A stretch of DNA of 64,000 bases from Neurospora tetrasperma FGSC 2508 (GCF_000213175.1 NW_009799101.1:2403007-2467006), one strand, 5' to 3'. Positions 11,301 through 22,503 are shown, counted from the stretch's first letter. Notes: generated by a model not told the origin, from the letters alone. Translations and numbers: made by a program.

Positions 11301-12147
11301 TCCCTGAATCGGACAATGTCTCATCACCATCCGAGTCCTCATCCTCTGACTTGGCTTTGCCATAGATGGACCTGTAATCTGGTGTCTTGTCGCCGTCCTC
11401 AGGCGCTGGTGATCTATCGGCACGTTGCCGTTTTCTGGGAGGCTCGAGAGATATGTAGTCGCCATCCTCTGCTGCTGATTCTCCATTTCCACCACCCACA
11501 CCAGGCTTGATGTGCTTTGCTTTCGCTCCCTTGGCTCTGGCCCAGGCCATCAAAGTCTTGTCTCCGAAGACCGAACCGTTGCCCCTACCCTCGCCCGGGC
11601 CTCGGATGGTGAAGACTTCCTTCGAGCCTTGGAAAGAAACGGAGAGATACCCTGGGGAGCCGATGAATTTTCCAGCACCAAAGCGGCGATAAGATGGTAT
11701 TTTTGAGCGCTCATTTCCGCCATAACGGAAAATCAAGGCATCCTCACTTTTGTCAAAGTAAAACAGATCGGTATTCTGGCTGGTAGATGATGGCTTGTGG
11801 AGCGGATGATGGGCTTCTTTGGTCTGTGAGGCAGGGCTGGCTGACCGTCTGCGGTGATGGCGATCTCGATCATGGTGTCGACTGTGATGTCTGTCATGCT
11901 GCCTGGCATGATGCCTGTCTCTGTCCCTCCCTCTTTCTCTCTCTCTCTTCCTCTCCCTCTCGCTATCACTGTCATCCTTGTGACGGTCCCGATCATAATC
12001 CCTCCGGCGATGTCGTCTTTCACGGTCCTCCTTCTTCTCCCGATCTCGTGATGAGCCTCGGAGTGTCGATGATCGTTGGGCTGGTGTGGCTGGTGCGAAT
12101 GAGGTGAACTTGGGCACCGCGCGGCGTTTCACCTCGTTGGACGACAT
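8386..12147 (-). CDS. NRDE2: NRDE-2 family protein (nuclear RNA silencing/RNA surveillance factor)
   Basis: A single uninterrupted frame of 1253 aa. Residues about 30-105 are an RS/RD/RH-rich basic-acidic region, as in splicing-associated proteins. Residues about 126-165 (FYFDKSEDALIFRY, then IPSYRRFGAGKFIGSP) form the conserved N-terminal motif of NRDE-2 orthologues, probably part of the region that binds the Mtr4 helicase. From about residue 300 (SPQDTKAWLELIGLQD) to about 1150 runs the long helical NRDE-2 domain built of HAT/TPR-like repeats. The C-terminus is a highly charged Arg/Glu/Lys segment ending in REWDRRREGWRR. Nematode NRDE-2 acts in nuclear RNAi; fission yeast Nrl1 and human NRDE2 act with Mtr4 in RNA surveillance, splicing and heterochromatin control. 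Its start codon lies only about 340 bp from the RIP-mutated island, yet the gene itself shows no RIP. Confidence 0.9.
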   Translation of the reverse strand: MSSNEVKRRAVPKFTSFAPATPAQRSSTLRGSSRDREKKEDRERRHRRRDYDRDRHKDDSDSERERKRERERGRDRDRHHARQHDRHHSRHHDRDRHHRRRSASPASQTKEAHHPLHKPSSTSQNTDLFYFDKSEDALIFRYGGNERSKIPSYRRFGAGKFIGSPGYLSVSFQGSKEVFTIRGPGEGRGNGSVFGDKTLMAWARAKGAKAKHIKPGVGGGNGESAAEDGDYISLEPPRKRQRADRSPAPEDGDKTPDYRSIYGKAKSEDEDSDGDETLSDSGSENKVGSHLSDMSTAKKRSLELHRQVKNSPQDTKAWLELIGLQDTLFMEHQLGGQVIIGDQVKALAELKLCLYEEALPHALDISLKETLLNGMMREGEKVWDPKQLAKRWEETTKTNPDSFLLWVSRLNYELSQVATFTYDELKTFMVTKLQFLNRTLATASSEKNVVMLCSQLIYVFVRLTCYLRDSGYIELAVAAWQATLELNFCRPKNASDFQSVIEDFSDFWESEVPRIGEGNAKGWRHFVEDVGAMTDPPEAIPREPSGPPQTRDPFEAWASLERREAAKARMPARTLDEGTDDDPFRIVMFSDIKDLVLWIPSQMLPQVQLQLVDAFLTFCRLPNTAKSSALEDPFIAPRGQAFESLLDQIGGHNVLNSVEIERKPPLFRQQGGNMALSQELLFSGQDWFQYLGQWSSLSIDADGDVRPPWVLETLHYLVLTCGIEQLAEYYLALAWLSEPLGVKKVAKGLLKRYSSNTRLYNAYAMIEFANGNIGIAEKVLLSATSQSSPDSQLLWNTWVWMHLNAGNMQLALLRLLSSVDITLDVEKGLPVSPALLLKARAHFSTKRDYSLSSHQTEPALQYAESLALLDYLSRTENSSGSTKYSSQGNITSALANIQSFTTELSSLGHQTLHERLLQIGARLLYHHANHGPYKPSTLRQYLHEFLRLFPHNTLFLSLLAWAEQSTLRINDPVRSIVRESLSSTRDKDTSSSEGSHTPAPIPTYRFAIEYELLSGAGLRPVGAATIHSTKAAFEAAVSDPSACRYNVDIWIGYLRFLTQVYFHALSLSYGSSATAGTRERDTNKADAQAASTLKALKDVFYRAVAACPWSKKLYMAAFPAGSTAEPGEPGEGGGSALVKALSSGELRAVFGTMVAKGLRVHVDFEGFERKWREKEEDEKRVGREKEKVEKEEKEELERRARLERERRWDLRDSLHKNRHMDSDRGERGGGQYEKYNDRKRSREWDRRREGWRR

Positions 12148-12485
12148 GGCGATTCGTAGGACTCCCGAATTTCCTCCATAAGTTCCAATCAGGTCTACTG
12201 GGTTTCGAAGGCTTCTGTCCGCAATTTTGGTCGACGCGATGCCATCAAAGGCAAAGAAGGTTAGATGATGTTGAAGACGGGACAGCTGGCAGTGGATGAT
12301 TTGCAGTTGCCAGCGGTAACAGACGGGAGTGTTGGGTCTGAGGTCTACCTACAATACTGTGGGAGTGGCACAGTGAGAGGTGACAAGTGGAAGCCCGTGA
12401 ACGCTATGGCCTAACGGGTGGACCCCAAGCGGACCCACCTGACTTTTACCGGCACGGAGCTTACACTACAGAGAGTCCTTGTATA
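12148..12485. other. NRDE-2 promoter region, unmutated, abutting the transposon island
   Basis: A 338-bp GC-balanced segment between the NRDE-2 start codon and the first Tc1-type element. It holds a perfect 12-bp palindrome, CTTGTATACAAG, at 12478-12489 that overlaps the transposon end. No RIP signature is visible here. Confidence 0.5.
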
Positions 12486-13934
12486 CAAGTATACTGCCCG
12501 CATACTACAGTGGGTGCCGGAAAAAAACGCCCAACCCGTTTTTTGACATCCACCTTCTAGGCCACCCCCAGTCTTTGGAAGTCAATTGCGACCGTATTTC
12601 TTAGTAAAAGCAGGCCAAATCTGGTAGAGAGGTACATTGAAGAGCTTAGAATCCAATAATCTAATTCTAATACTTAGTATACCACCCTTTTAACTCGATA
12701 ACCGCCTATACCCTTCTTAGCATCAAATCTATCAGATAATTCACTATATCCATTTCAATATCCAACTATACCATCAAAGCTACATTCTAGAGCTGTTGGA
12801 GCACTTTGTCATTCTTAGGTATAGTTGATAATTCCGGATATTTTTTCACAATCTCCTCCTTTAGTATTAACTATAAATTTTCAATCAGGTTAAAATCGGG
12901 TAAATATAAGGGCTATATTAGTACCGTGAAATATATTTCTTTAAGCTATTCTTTTAATAATTGTAAGGTGTGAATAGGAGTATTATTTTATATAAAGATA
13001 ATAGATAGATCTATTAATTTAAGAAATTCTTCCTCGAAAATATTTTTATAAATTCAGGTAGTAATACTTCCTCTCTTTGTATCGGGGTCTCTATAGTAGA
13101 ATACAAGCTTATTCTTTACCCTATATCGAATTATACCCTAAAATATTAATAAATAATAGCTTTTTTTAAAGTAGGGCTAAATATAGCGAGGATCAATAAC
13201 TAATAAGCCTAAATTAACCAAATTCTATTAGCTTTTTATTAAGAAATAGAGAATTGACGGAGAAGGGTTACCGGGGGTTGTATTTACTTTTTGGGTGAAA
13301 AACCTACTTCCTTTTTCTACTTGTGCCCCTTTCAATTATAAACTTATCGGTAAAAAGGACGGCTCTTCAAAATAAAATATCTTTATCTCCGTACTCAAAA
13401 GCCTAATAATATTTAGTATCGGCGTAGTTTTGGTTGAGATATAGGCGAGTAGCTACAAAGTAGTATCTAATATACTCTTTTTTAAGGTAGTTACTTAGAT
13501 AGGTCCTTCTAATATAAGGATAAATCTTTTTAAGAAGCTTAGAAATAGAAATGAAAGAATTTTGAGTAATTTCTTGCAAGATAGTTCTTTTATTTCTCTT
13601 ATTTAGTTTTGATGGCCGTCTTCATTTAGGTTTAGAAACGCCCTAATTTTAAGTAGAGAAGCGTTTAATAACCCCTCGGACGTACTCCAGCGTTATACCC
13701 TTATATATAGTGATAGTATTGGCCGTAAGCCCCAATGAGTACTTCCCTACAATCTGGTTCCTCCGCCGGGGAGTTAAATACTTAAATTTTGCCTTTTTTA
13801 TTGGACTGGAGAGTAGAATAGCTATTTGAATAAAGATAATAAAAAAGATAGATTTTGAAAAGAGAGGAAATTTTTGGCCCAAAAGTGGGGTTGGGCGTTA
13901 TTTTCCGGTACTAGCTGTAGTAGGTAGTATATTG
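12486..13934 (-). mobile_element. Tc1/mariner-type transposon 1, RIP-decayed
   Basis: About 1449 bp flanked by TA. The inverted ends share CAA(G)TATACT.CC, then TACTACAG, CCGGAAAA and ACGCCCAACCC, read inward from 12486 and from 13934 on the other strand. A shorter reading with ends at 12505 (CTACAG) and 13920 also leaves TA duplications. The minus strand encodes a broken Tc1-type transposase. The outer ~110 bp on the NRDE-2 side keeps normal composition while the interior is TA-rich, so the RIP boundary lies inside the element near 12.6 kb. Confidence 0.85.
12667..13882 (-). pseudogene. Broken Tc1/mariner transposase
   Basis: The N-terminal piece (13882-13649) keeps an open frame with a helix-turn-helix look (LTPRRRNQIVGKYSLGLTANTI). 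Near 13005-12850 the DDE catalytic core reads NNTPIH then YLPDFNLIENL, matching the usual QDNAPIH and YSPDLNPIEN. The Gln codon before the first motif is a stop and the catalytic Asp is Asn, both as expected from RIP. Several further in-frame stops (TAG/TAA in place of Trp or Gln) follow. The natural stop appears at about 12667. Confidence 0.8.
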
Positions 13935-13952
13935 TACAGCATCCTTTTCTAC

Positions 13953-14042
13953 CTCGTCCCTAACAAAAAAGGTAGCACCTTTTATTGCGCTCATCGCCTA
14001 TATACTGCCCAAAAAAGTGCCACTTTTTTTATTAGGGACGAG
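13953..14042. mobile_element. 90-bp palindromic MITE-like insertion with a 5-bp duplication
   Basis: The left arm begins CTCGTCCCTAACAAAAAAGG (13953) and the right arm is its imperfect inverse, ending ATTAGGGACGAG (14042); about 30 bp separate the arms. The same pentamer TCTAC lies directly outside both ends (13948-13952 and 14043-14047), as a target-site duplication would. It has no coding capacity. It may be a tiny non-autonomous DNA transposon; a chance hairpin with repeated flanks cannot be ruled out. Confidence 0.55.
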
Positions 14043-14174
14043 TCTACCTAAAGCTAAACCAAGGTTTCTTGCCGATTTAGGTTACAAGTTTAAACCAGCG
14101 AAACCAACACAGCGAGGCTATACTAAGGTAGATCGGCGTTATAAGTACCTCTGGGCTATGGACATCGTGGTGTA

Positions 14175-15615
14175 TACCTCTGTATGGATATAACTTGTTA
14201 GCGTGGGAATTGGCAGATCTTTTTAGAGGTGGCAATACTTTATTTTTTAGGTGGTAAAAGAAGCTCCGGTGTATCCGGAGGTATACTGCCTAAGACTTTT
14301 GGTAGCGAAGTACTTTTATATAAAAAGAGTAATTTTTGGAAGCTATTTACTACTTAAGAAGCTAAGTTATTCTATTTTTTCTCCTAATATCTTGAAGTAT
14401 TACTATTATTAACCTTCGCAATCTACCTTCTACCCCTAAAAAGAATACAACTCAATTATCTAAGGATAAAAAGCTTTAAATCTAATCTTAATACTAATTT
14501 AAACAATTAAACTACTTCGAAATTTTCTAACAAACCGGCTTTACTATTTAGTAAATTTAATTTACCTATATTAGTCCTATTACGCCCTAAAAGAGGAAGG
14601 TAAAGGTACTACTCTTTAGAATGCTTTAGAAAAATAAATTCTAAGAATAGATAAGAGTAGATAGAGTTTACAAATTTATTTTTTAGAGTAACCTTCCTTT
14701 TTTTCTACCTCTTTATTTTTCTACTAGCCCCGGAATTTTTACGAAGGTACTTTACTCCATTAGCTTCTAAAGGAAATTAAGGATAAGGAGGATTAAGAGA
14801 ACTAATACTAATAAAAGAGAAAGAGTAGAATAGTACTAAGAGATACTCCGTCTTCGCCCTCGTTTAGAAGATTAGGAAAATACACTTTTTACTAATAAGA
14901 CTTAGGTAATTAATAATCTAATATAGAAATAATAGGTAATATTGGATCCGGAGGATAATTTAAAAGATTTTACTTTAGTAAAGAAATAACCCTATAAATA
15001 AATATTTTGGGGATTTTTCGCTAGAGGAAAGAAGGGTCCTTATTTTATTTGGGAAAAAGAGTTTGGAGGAGTTACTACTCAAAAGTATATCTTTTTCATC
15101 CTTCTAATAATTGTAGTTTAGTTCTGAAAACAACGAATATTCAATCGGTATTTCGTTTTTAAATAAAATAACGCTCTTTCCTATTGAATAATAGTTATTT
15201 AGAGAGTAATTGAATTAATAGGGATAACTTGGTTTAGTTAGAGAAGATTTTTAATTTACTCTCCGGATTTGGCGCCGATTAAAAACGTTTAGCTTTAGAT
15301 GAAGTTACTTATAGAGTTGAATAACGATATCCAATCTCTGTCACCTAAAAAATTGAGAGAAGCTATTTAGGAAGCCTAGATAGCGGTGCCGGATAAATTC
15401 CTTTTTAGGTTGGTTTATTTAATGCTAGGCTGGATACAAAAGATTATTAAGGCGAATGGAGATTCTATTAATTATTAGGAAGATATATAGATAAGAGATA
15501 GTGTATAATAAATAGTTATTTCTACTAATATATAACCTGGTTTTCTATACGGCCTTCCCGGCTTAGTTGGCGCCTTGGCTGTACTACGCTAATAAGTTAT
15601 ATCTATACAGAGGTG
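14175..15615 (+). mobile_element. Tc1/mariner-type transposon 2, RIP-decayed
   Basis: 1441 bp flanked by TA (14173-14174 and 15616-15617). The inverted ends share (C/T)ACCTCTGTAT.GATATAAC followed by TAGCGT; the left copy differs from the right by C/T transitions. The plus strand holds a ruined transposase. Near 15150-15190 it reads FVF-stop-NNA in place of the usual FQQDNA, and near 15255-15285 it reads YSPDLAPIKNV, where the catalytic Glu of PIEN is Lys. The reading ends near 15480. The sequence differs from transposon 1, so this is a separate family or subfamily of similar size. Confidence 0.85.
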
Positions 15616-15742
15616 TACGTATCATTACCTCACGCTAAAAAAATAACTTATCTCGTCCACTTTTTAACTTTAAGGCTTTTAGCGCGGCTGTACCCCGTAT
15701 GCTAATAGCTATTGACTACTGGCACAGTAATCTTTAGACCTA

Positions 15743-15865
15743 TTCGTTAGGTCTATAAAATCGACCATTAAACTAGTGGGCGAGCTACTAGTTAGGGATA
15801 TTAATTCGTATATAGATATTAATTCGTACCGAGCGGGGTACTTCCCTATACCGCCATTTTACTAG
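15743..15865 (+). repeat. Left terminal inverted repeat of the pogo-type element (RIP-mutated)
   Basis: 123 bp matching the reverse complement of 59689-59815 apart from one small 4-nt length difference and about twenty transitions. Almost every difference is what RIP would produce from the right copy: TG to TA or CA to TA. It contains degraded versions of the 18-bp direct repeat seen intact in the right copy. Confidence 0.88.
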
Positions 15866-16025
15866 CAAATTAATATAGTATTGTCAAAGCTAATAATTTT
15901 TTTTAATAATATATTTATATTTTCTAGCTATATACAATATCGTAAACATAACTAGTATATTTATTAATACGTAAAATTATCGTTATTTTACATATATATA
16001 AATCTAATAATATAGATTATTTATA

Positions 16026-16095
16026 CTAGAAATTACATTCAACCTCCTTATAATTAGAATCCCTATACTCCTCCTCCTCTTTCCCCTTATTATCG

Positions 16096-16126
<31 letters not shown>

Positions 16127-17532
16127 AATTGTAAATAGTTTTATTATTATACTCTTTATATTCCTCATCTTTTTAATTTATTTGTACCTATTGTCTAGCG
16201 TTGGAATGCTACTAGTCTAGATCTTTTTAAGTATTAATCAGTTTATTATTAATAATTTTAAGCTTATTTACTTCCTCCTTTCCTAGTATAATACCCTTAT
16301 TAGTTAGCTAAATTATAATTACTTTATTTGTAACCTTCTTTCTTAACTTATTAAATACTTATAGAGTATATAGTTTGGGGAGATTACTAGGCAGTTGCTA
16401 ATATAGAGGGAGAATTATATTACGTATACTCCTTTAACCCCCTAACTTCTTAACCTTATTATTAATAGCTATCTCTCGTTATAATTGGAAGTAATTCTAA
16501 TACTATACTCTCTCCTTATGATATTTACTAACTAACTAGTCTCTATTAATAAATTATACTTTATATAATATTACAAACTCTTTAATCTCTTTTTTAGAGG
16601 TTTTGAAAACCTGTAACCGTAATTTCTTATTATTTATCTACGTCTTTTAAATAGAAATAAATCTACTAATTTATACTCTTAAAGTAGTCTATTCTTATTA
16701 AAGCTTTCGAGTGTAAATACGTTCGTCCTCTTTTATACTGAGAATTATACGATAGTATTCATTTATTACAGTACGTAATCGACTATCTCTAATAATAATA
16801 GTACCGCTACATCTTAATAAATAATTAGTATTATATTAATTACACAATACTTCCTCAACTACTTCCTCTTTACATTTGCGCTTAAGTTCAACCTCTCTTA
16901 TAGCTATTAGATTAAGAGTATTATTAGCTTTATTTCACTTAGCTAATACGTATAAAACTATAAGTAAAATAGTACAATTACCCTTAATTATAGACGATAA
17001 CTATTAATTAATATACTCGCTATACTCTTTAATAGTAGGAAGGTTGAGTATTAGAGTTATTGTACTATTCTAGTCTTTAATAGTGTAGACCTTACTTTTT
17101 AGTATAAATAGCTCTATTAGAGTAGGATTAATTACAATAGAGGGGCTACTTAATATACTAGTACTGCTAGCGGGCTCTCCTAGTATATAAAATACCGTTG
17201 CTTCCTTTTTAAAACCAAGATTAATAATCCCTTACTTTATAGAATAAATAGTATACCCTCGCCTCTACTTAATATGCTTATTATTGGTTAATGAGATTAA
17301 AGGATTATAAAGGTTTAAGAGTATTAAATTAGGGTTGAAGGGACTTAAACTAGTATATTTCCAAACGGAATAGATATTCCTTCTTTTTATTACCTTCCTA
17401 CGTATATATTTAAAGCTATTTAGAAAGTCTAGCTTAGTATAATCGATATTATTAAAAGCGAGCTTTTTGCGTATATTAATTTAATAGAAGTATTTATAAA
17501 TTTAAAATATTCTAACGTTAAGAGGTTGAAGG
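16026..17532 (-). pseudogene. pogo-type transposase, C-terminal piece
   Basis: Directly after the LTR-A duplication the frame continues with LQPLNVRIF, the third catalytic motif (normally LQPLDVGxF), with Asp changed to Asn at 17519-17517. Next come IRRKVIKRRNIYSVWKYTSLSPFNP, matching the RxAFTxxNIxxAWxxTGLxPFNP motif of the family, a Ser/Thr-rich segment, and a basic or coiled tail with a poly-Asn run encoded by the (TTA)n tract. A stop near 16028-16026 closes the frame. Stops inside the piece replace Gln and Trp codons. Confidence 0.8.
16098..16131. repeat. (TTA)n microsatellite
   Basis: About eleven TTA/ATT units in a row. On the minus strand they encode a poly-Asn stretch within the C-terminal tail of the broken pogo transposase. 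Confidence 0.9.
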
Positions 17533-17735
17533 TGTTATAGGGCTAGCGCCCGGGTTATAAACTCTAGTCTCTAAGACTAGAGCTATTATTAACTATAGTA
17601 GCGCAGAGCGCGCAACCCTAATAAAAACCTCTTAGTACTAGTAGATCCGCATTTTAAATAGACTTTTCCTCCTTCATAGAACGTTAATCAAACTATACAA
17701 TTAGTACCCGTATTAACCGTACTATCCCCGTTATA
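17533..17735 (+). repeat. LTR-A 5' LTR
   Basis: 203 bp starting TGTTATAGGGCTAGCG and ending CGTTATA (originally ending in CA). It contains a hairpin CTCTAGTCT-cta-AGACTAGAG. The next bases, TTAGGTTCTATCAACTA, are the probable primer-binding region. Confidence 0.9.
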
Positions 17736-17799
17736 TTAGGTTCTATCAACTAATAGAATTAATAAATTAAAATATACCGCCGCTATAGTAGTAAGGGTA

Positions 17800-20700
17800 A
17801 TAGTATACTATATTAAATATAAAAGAAGAAATAGTACAATAAGTAGAAATTTAGTAAATAGAGAGGGATAATTTTATTATAAGTATATTTATAAGTATAG
17901 CGTTCGCTAACGCCGTTAGAGCCGTTATTAATATACTACCTACTACCTAAAGAGTATAGAACAACTCCTAAACGCCTACTCAAATAACTACCTACGTAAC
18001 TATTATTACCCTTAGTATCATAATTAGTATTACCTAAGAAGTTGCTCCTATTACTATTTTTAATATTAAACGTAAGAATATCTAGTAGCCGAAGTAGGAC
18101 GGATTTACTTTAATTTTCTCCCTATTTTTTATATAGCTACGCTTTATATACGAAGAAGAAAGAATAATTAGAATAATCTCCAATAATAAATTCAAATAAT
18201 TAATACTATTCAATATATTTTCTAGTAATAAAATAACTAAAGTAAAGGCTTTTTAGCGCCGAAGATATATTAATAATTCTTACTACCCTATTAATTAATT
18301 TAATTATTTAAAATTAGTTTTGAGTAGTAAGAACGAGAAATAATTTATATTAATTCGCTTATAAACTATTTACTAATATAAGAATTAGAGCTTCGCCGAT
18401 TTCTTCCTAGTCTTTAAAAAGAATTTAACGAAAGTAGGAGGCCTTATTTAAGAAAACGAATTCCAATTCGCCTAATTAGATACTTTTATATCCAATATTC
18501 TATACAATTAATTAATTTCAGTCTAGATACTTAAAATATATAATAAATATATAAAAAACTTAAAAGATATTATTTAATAGTTCGAAGCGAACTAAACCTT
18601 CCATAAAATTAGTAGGAGTAATAAGGGAGTTGCTAACCGCTATTAGAAATCTTTCCCCCAATGAGAATAAATTATAGACTTACCCTTAAAAGATGTTAAT
18701 AGTAATATATATATAACGATAGGCGCTACTAAAACTAAAAGCGAAAATTATAATAAGAACGCTAAGTATACTAAATAAATCTCCTAAGAGGAATATAATA
18801 AATAGCGTTCAATTGGGCTTTACCTATATTATAAGGGTAATAGGTATATAATTAGTAATTATATATATAGATTAGTTTAGTATTCTAATAGTATTAGTAT
18901 AAGAATTATTAAAGTTAAGTTTCAAATCGAACCGCTATTAAAAAATATAAACGACTCATCCTCAGAAGGGTTAGAAAAAGAGTAGCTCCTATATAAAATT
19001 GGGTATAAGAGTAAATAAGAGTACTAAGTAAGGAGGCGGGAACTTCGAACTTCTTAGGTCCTATAGAAATAGATATTATTAAAATCCTTATTACTATTAA
19101 TAATAAAAATTTATTCTATACTTTCGTTAATAAAAATTATTAATACTATTCTATTATTAGTAAGAAAACTATTAAAAAATTGAAAATTTTAATAATCCCA
19201 ATTCCTAGGAGATAAATTAGGGGCGCTTCTACTAAAATAGAAGGTATAGAAATTAAAAGTATCGTCTATTTTAAAGTAGATATCCATAGCTACGAATTAA
19301 TTGTTTGGACTTATATAATTTCTAAATTAGAATTCCTTATAGTATTAGGAAAACCGTAATTAATTATTATAAAAGCCTATTCGATTTTATATAAGTATAA
19401 ATTCTAGTACGGGGTAGCTGGGTATTAAATCCTGCATTTAAAATATATACCTAAGGAATCTTCCCTTCGTACTATAGAGATTAGAGAAGCCGTTTATTAT
19501 TTAATTACGACTTTTATAACTATATTAAATAGGATTAAGAAGAAGAACGGTAGAAAGGTTGCGGAAGTAGCGATATTTACCGTTAACCTATGAAATATTA
19601 AGAAAATTCTTAAACCTAAGGTCGATATAACCGATAAGGAACTAAAGGAGAGAATCCCTATTAATATATACAATTTACTCTACGTATAGAAGTAGTCGAA
19701 GGTAAATAAAATTAACCTATATTATTCTAGTATTAATTATAAAGTAGAAATTAAAAAGGATGAGAATAGTAGGGAGATGCTGCTCCCTTATAGTCTACTC
19801 TATAATATATTTTAAAAAGAATTTCTAATATTAAAAAAGATGCTTAGAGACCTCTTTAATAAAGGGTTTATCCGTACTAATAATTTCCTAACTATAGTAC
19901 CCGTCCTCTTTATTCGGAAATTAGGCGGTAGTTTATAATTTTATTATAATTATTAGGCTCTAAATACTATTATAAGAGCCGACTATTACCCTCTACCCTT
20001 AATAAAAAAGACCTTCCGTATTATAATTAAAGTAAAGTAATTTATTAAAATAGATATAGTATAAATATTCTATAAAATTTGTATAACCGAAGGCAAGGAA
20101 GGGAAAATAGCCTTCCGTATATAATATAGCCTTTTTAAATAATTTATAATACTATTTAAGTTATTAGGAGTTTTAACGACCTTTTAATAGTATATTAATA
20201 ATATTCTTAGTAATTACCTTAATAATTTTACTTTAATTTATATAAATAATATACTAATCTTTTTATTTAGGTTAAAAAAAAAACTATTTAACGAAGGTTT
20301 ATAAGGTAGTAGAGCGGTTAATTATAATTAAACTCTATTTAGACCTTAAAAAATACAAATTTATTATTAAGAGCGTAAAATACTTCGGTTTTATTATTAT
20401 TATAAATGTAAATATTTAAGCGGACCTCGAAAGAATTAAAGCGATTATAGATTAGAAAGCCCTAATATTATAAAAAGGGGTAAGGAATTTCCCTAATTTT
20501 ACTAATTACTATTATATATTTATTAAGGATTTTTCCTCCGTAGTAGGACTATTAATTATATTTATAGGAAAGAGGGTCCTTTTCGAATAAATTACTAAAT
20601 ATAATTCGGCGTTCTAGTAATTGAAAACGCTTTTTATAGAAGCCCCTATCCTAATACAATAAAATTCCGACCTACCTATATTCCTAGAGGCTAATTATAG

Positions 20701-22101
20701 TAATTATAAGTTCGGCGGTATCCTTATATAGGAGAGGGATAATAAAAAAACTATAATTATATACTATTCCTAAAGATTTACCCCCGTAGAATGTAATTAC
20801 CATATATATAATAAGGAGATACTAGCAATCGTACAATATTTAGAAGAATAATTAATAGAATTTAAAAATTATAAGAAGTTCGTTATTATTACTAATTACC
20901 GGAACCTTAAATACTTTATAGAGAGGTAGAAGCTCTTTAAGTACTAAATATATTAGGCTAAACTTTTCTTAAAATTTAATCTTAAAATCCAATACTGCCC
21001 GGGTAAATTTACTATAATATTTAATACCCTATTCTAACGGGATTAAAATAAGCCTAACGAAGAAAATATAGAAGTAAAAGAAATATAATTAATTCTTTAA
21101 GAAGCTCTTAAGAATTATATTTATATAGTAACCTCCTTAATAACTATAAGGGAGGGTATAAAAGTATTTAAAAAATCCGGATTTATAGTAGCTCTATAAA
21201 AAAATAATTTAATAGGATATAATTTACTAGAACATCCTTTAAACAATTACCAATAGTAATTAAAGCCTTCCTACTATAACCTAAGGCCTAAAAATATAAT
21301 TAGAAGAATATTTAACCAATAATTTAAAAAGGTTATATTATTAAGGCCGTATTTAAATCCCTAGAGCCCCAACTATTATAGAAGGAGCCGCACTCTATAT
21401 ATCTTTAAAGGATTTAAAAAAGAATACTCTACGTACGCGCATTATTTTAAGGATATACAATTTAATTACCCTCGACTACCCTAGGAAAAAAGGAATAATA
21501 TATTTTATTAATAGAAATTTTTATTGGCTACTAATAAATATTTACATTCGCCGGTTTATAGGAAACTACGATACTTATAGGAGGGTTAAATATTAGAAAG
21601 AATAAAAGAGAGGACTATTCAAGCTACTACTAATCCCGGATTAATTCTTTAGAAATATTTAAATAAATTTTATTATTAACCTCCTACCCTTAGAGGGTTG
21701 CGTAAACCTCCTAATTATTAAAGACCGGCTTAGTAAAATAGTAATTTTAGAGCCTATACCTACTATAAAAGTAAGAGCGGTTGCTAAAATTTTCCTATAA
21801 TATTTTATATACTATTATAATTAGCCCCGGTCTATTGTTAGTAATGGAAGTCCTAATTAGACTAATAGCTTCTAGAAATACCTCTATAACCTCCTTAGAG
21901 TGGAATAGCAATTAAATACAGCCTTCTATCTCTAAACCGATGGTAAGTTAAAGTATATAAATTAAAAAGTATAAACATTCTTAAAAATCTTTATAAATTA
22001 CGTATAGAATAATTGGGACCGCTAGTACCCCGCTATATAATTAGTAATTAATAATAAACCTAGTACTATAATTAGGATAGTTCTATTTTTTACTACTTAC
22101 A
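17800..22101 (+). pseudogene. LTR-A gag-pol, 5' part
   Basis: In-frame traces with many stops. The gag zinc knuckle at 18821-18862 has the spacing of C-x2-C-x4-H-x4-C but reads Tyr at all four positions. Next come a protease-like region (about 19050-19350) and reverse transcriptase (KGFIRTNNFL, then RADYYPLPLI, about 19860-20010) with catalytic box Y-I-N-N at 20239-20250 in place of Y-x-D-D. RNase H and integrase follow up to the core motif near 21840-21950 (TAFYL-x-TDG, for TAFHPQTDG). The reading is cut at the GTTAC duplication where LTR-B entered and resumes at 30584. Limits are approximate. Confidence 0.8.
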
Positions 22102-22106
22102 GTTAC

Positions 22107-22432
22107 TATAAGGGATCTACGCGGTATACACACAAGTAGGCTTTAAAAAGAGTTTGAAATAATTAATAAAGAGGAAGAGGGAAGTCTATACTAGTAAGGC
22201 ACAGAGCTTTCAACTAAATATATAAAATATAATAGGTGTTGAAGGTACTAGAAATGCCAAGGCTAGAAATGTAGCCCGTGCGGCTCCCGAGGGATGTACC
22301 TAATAGAACGTAGTACATCCGGCGCTAAGACGGCTACCTATAGCCGATTAGCTAATATACTTAATTGAAAGGTATACCTAGTTTATACGAGTGCTAGCCA
22401 AGTAAATACCCTTAGGCGCCAGCCCTATAATA
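22107..22432 (-). repeat. LTR-B left LTR
   Basis: 326 bp beginning TATAAGGGATC (originally TG). It contains an inverted repeat GGATGTAC / GTACATCC (22292-22299 and 22313-22320). Confidence 0.88.
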
Positions 22433-22503
22433 TTACTTCCTACCTCTCCCTTTAAAGAATAGCTAAAAATATTATATATAAGAAAGAATTTAGTAAGCTA
22501 GAA

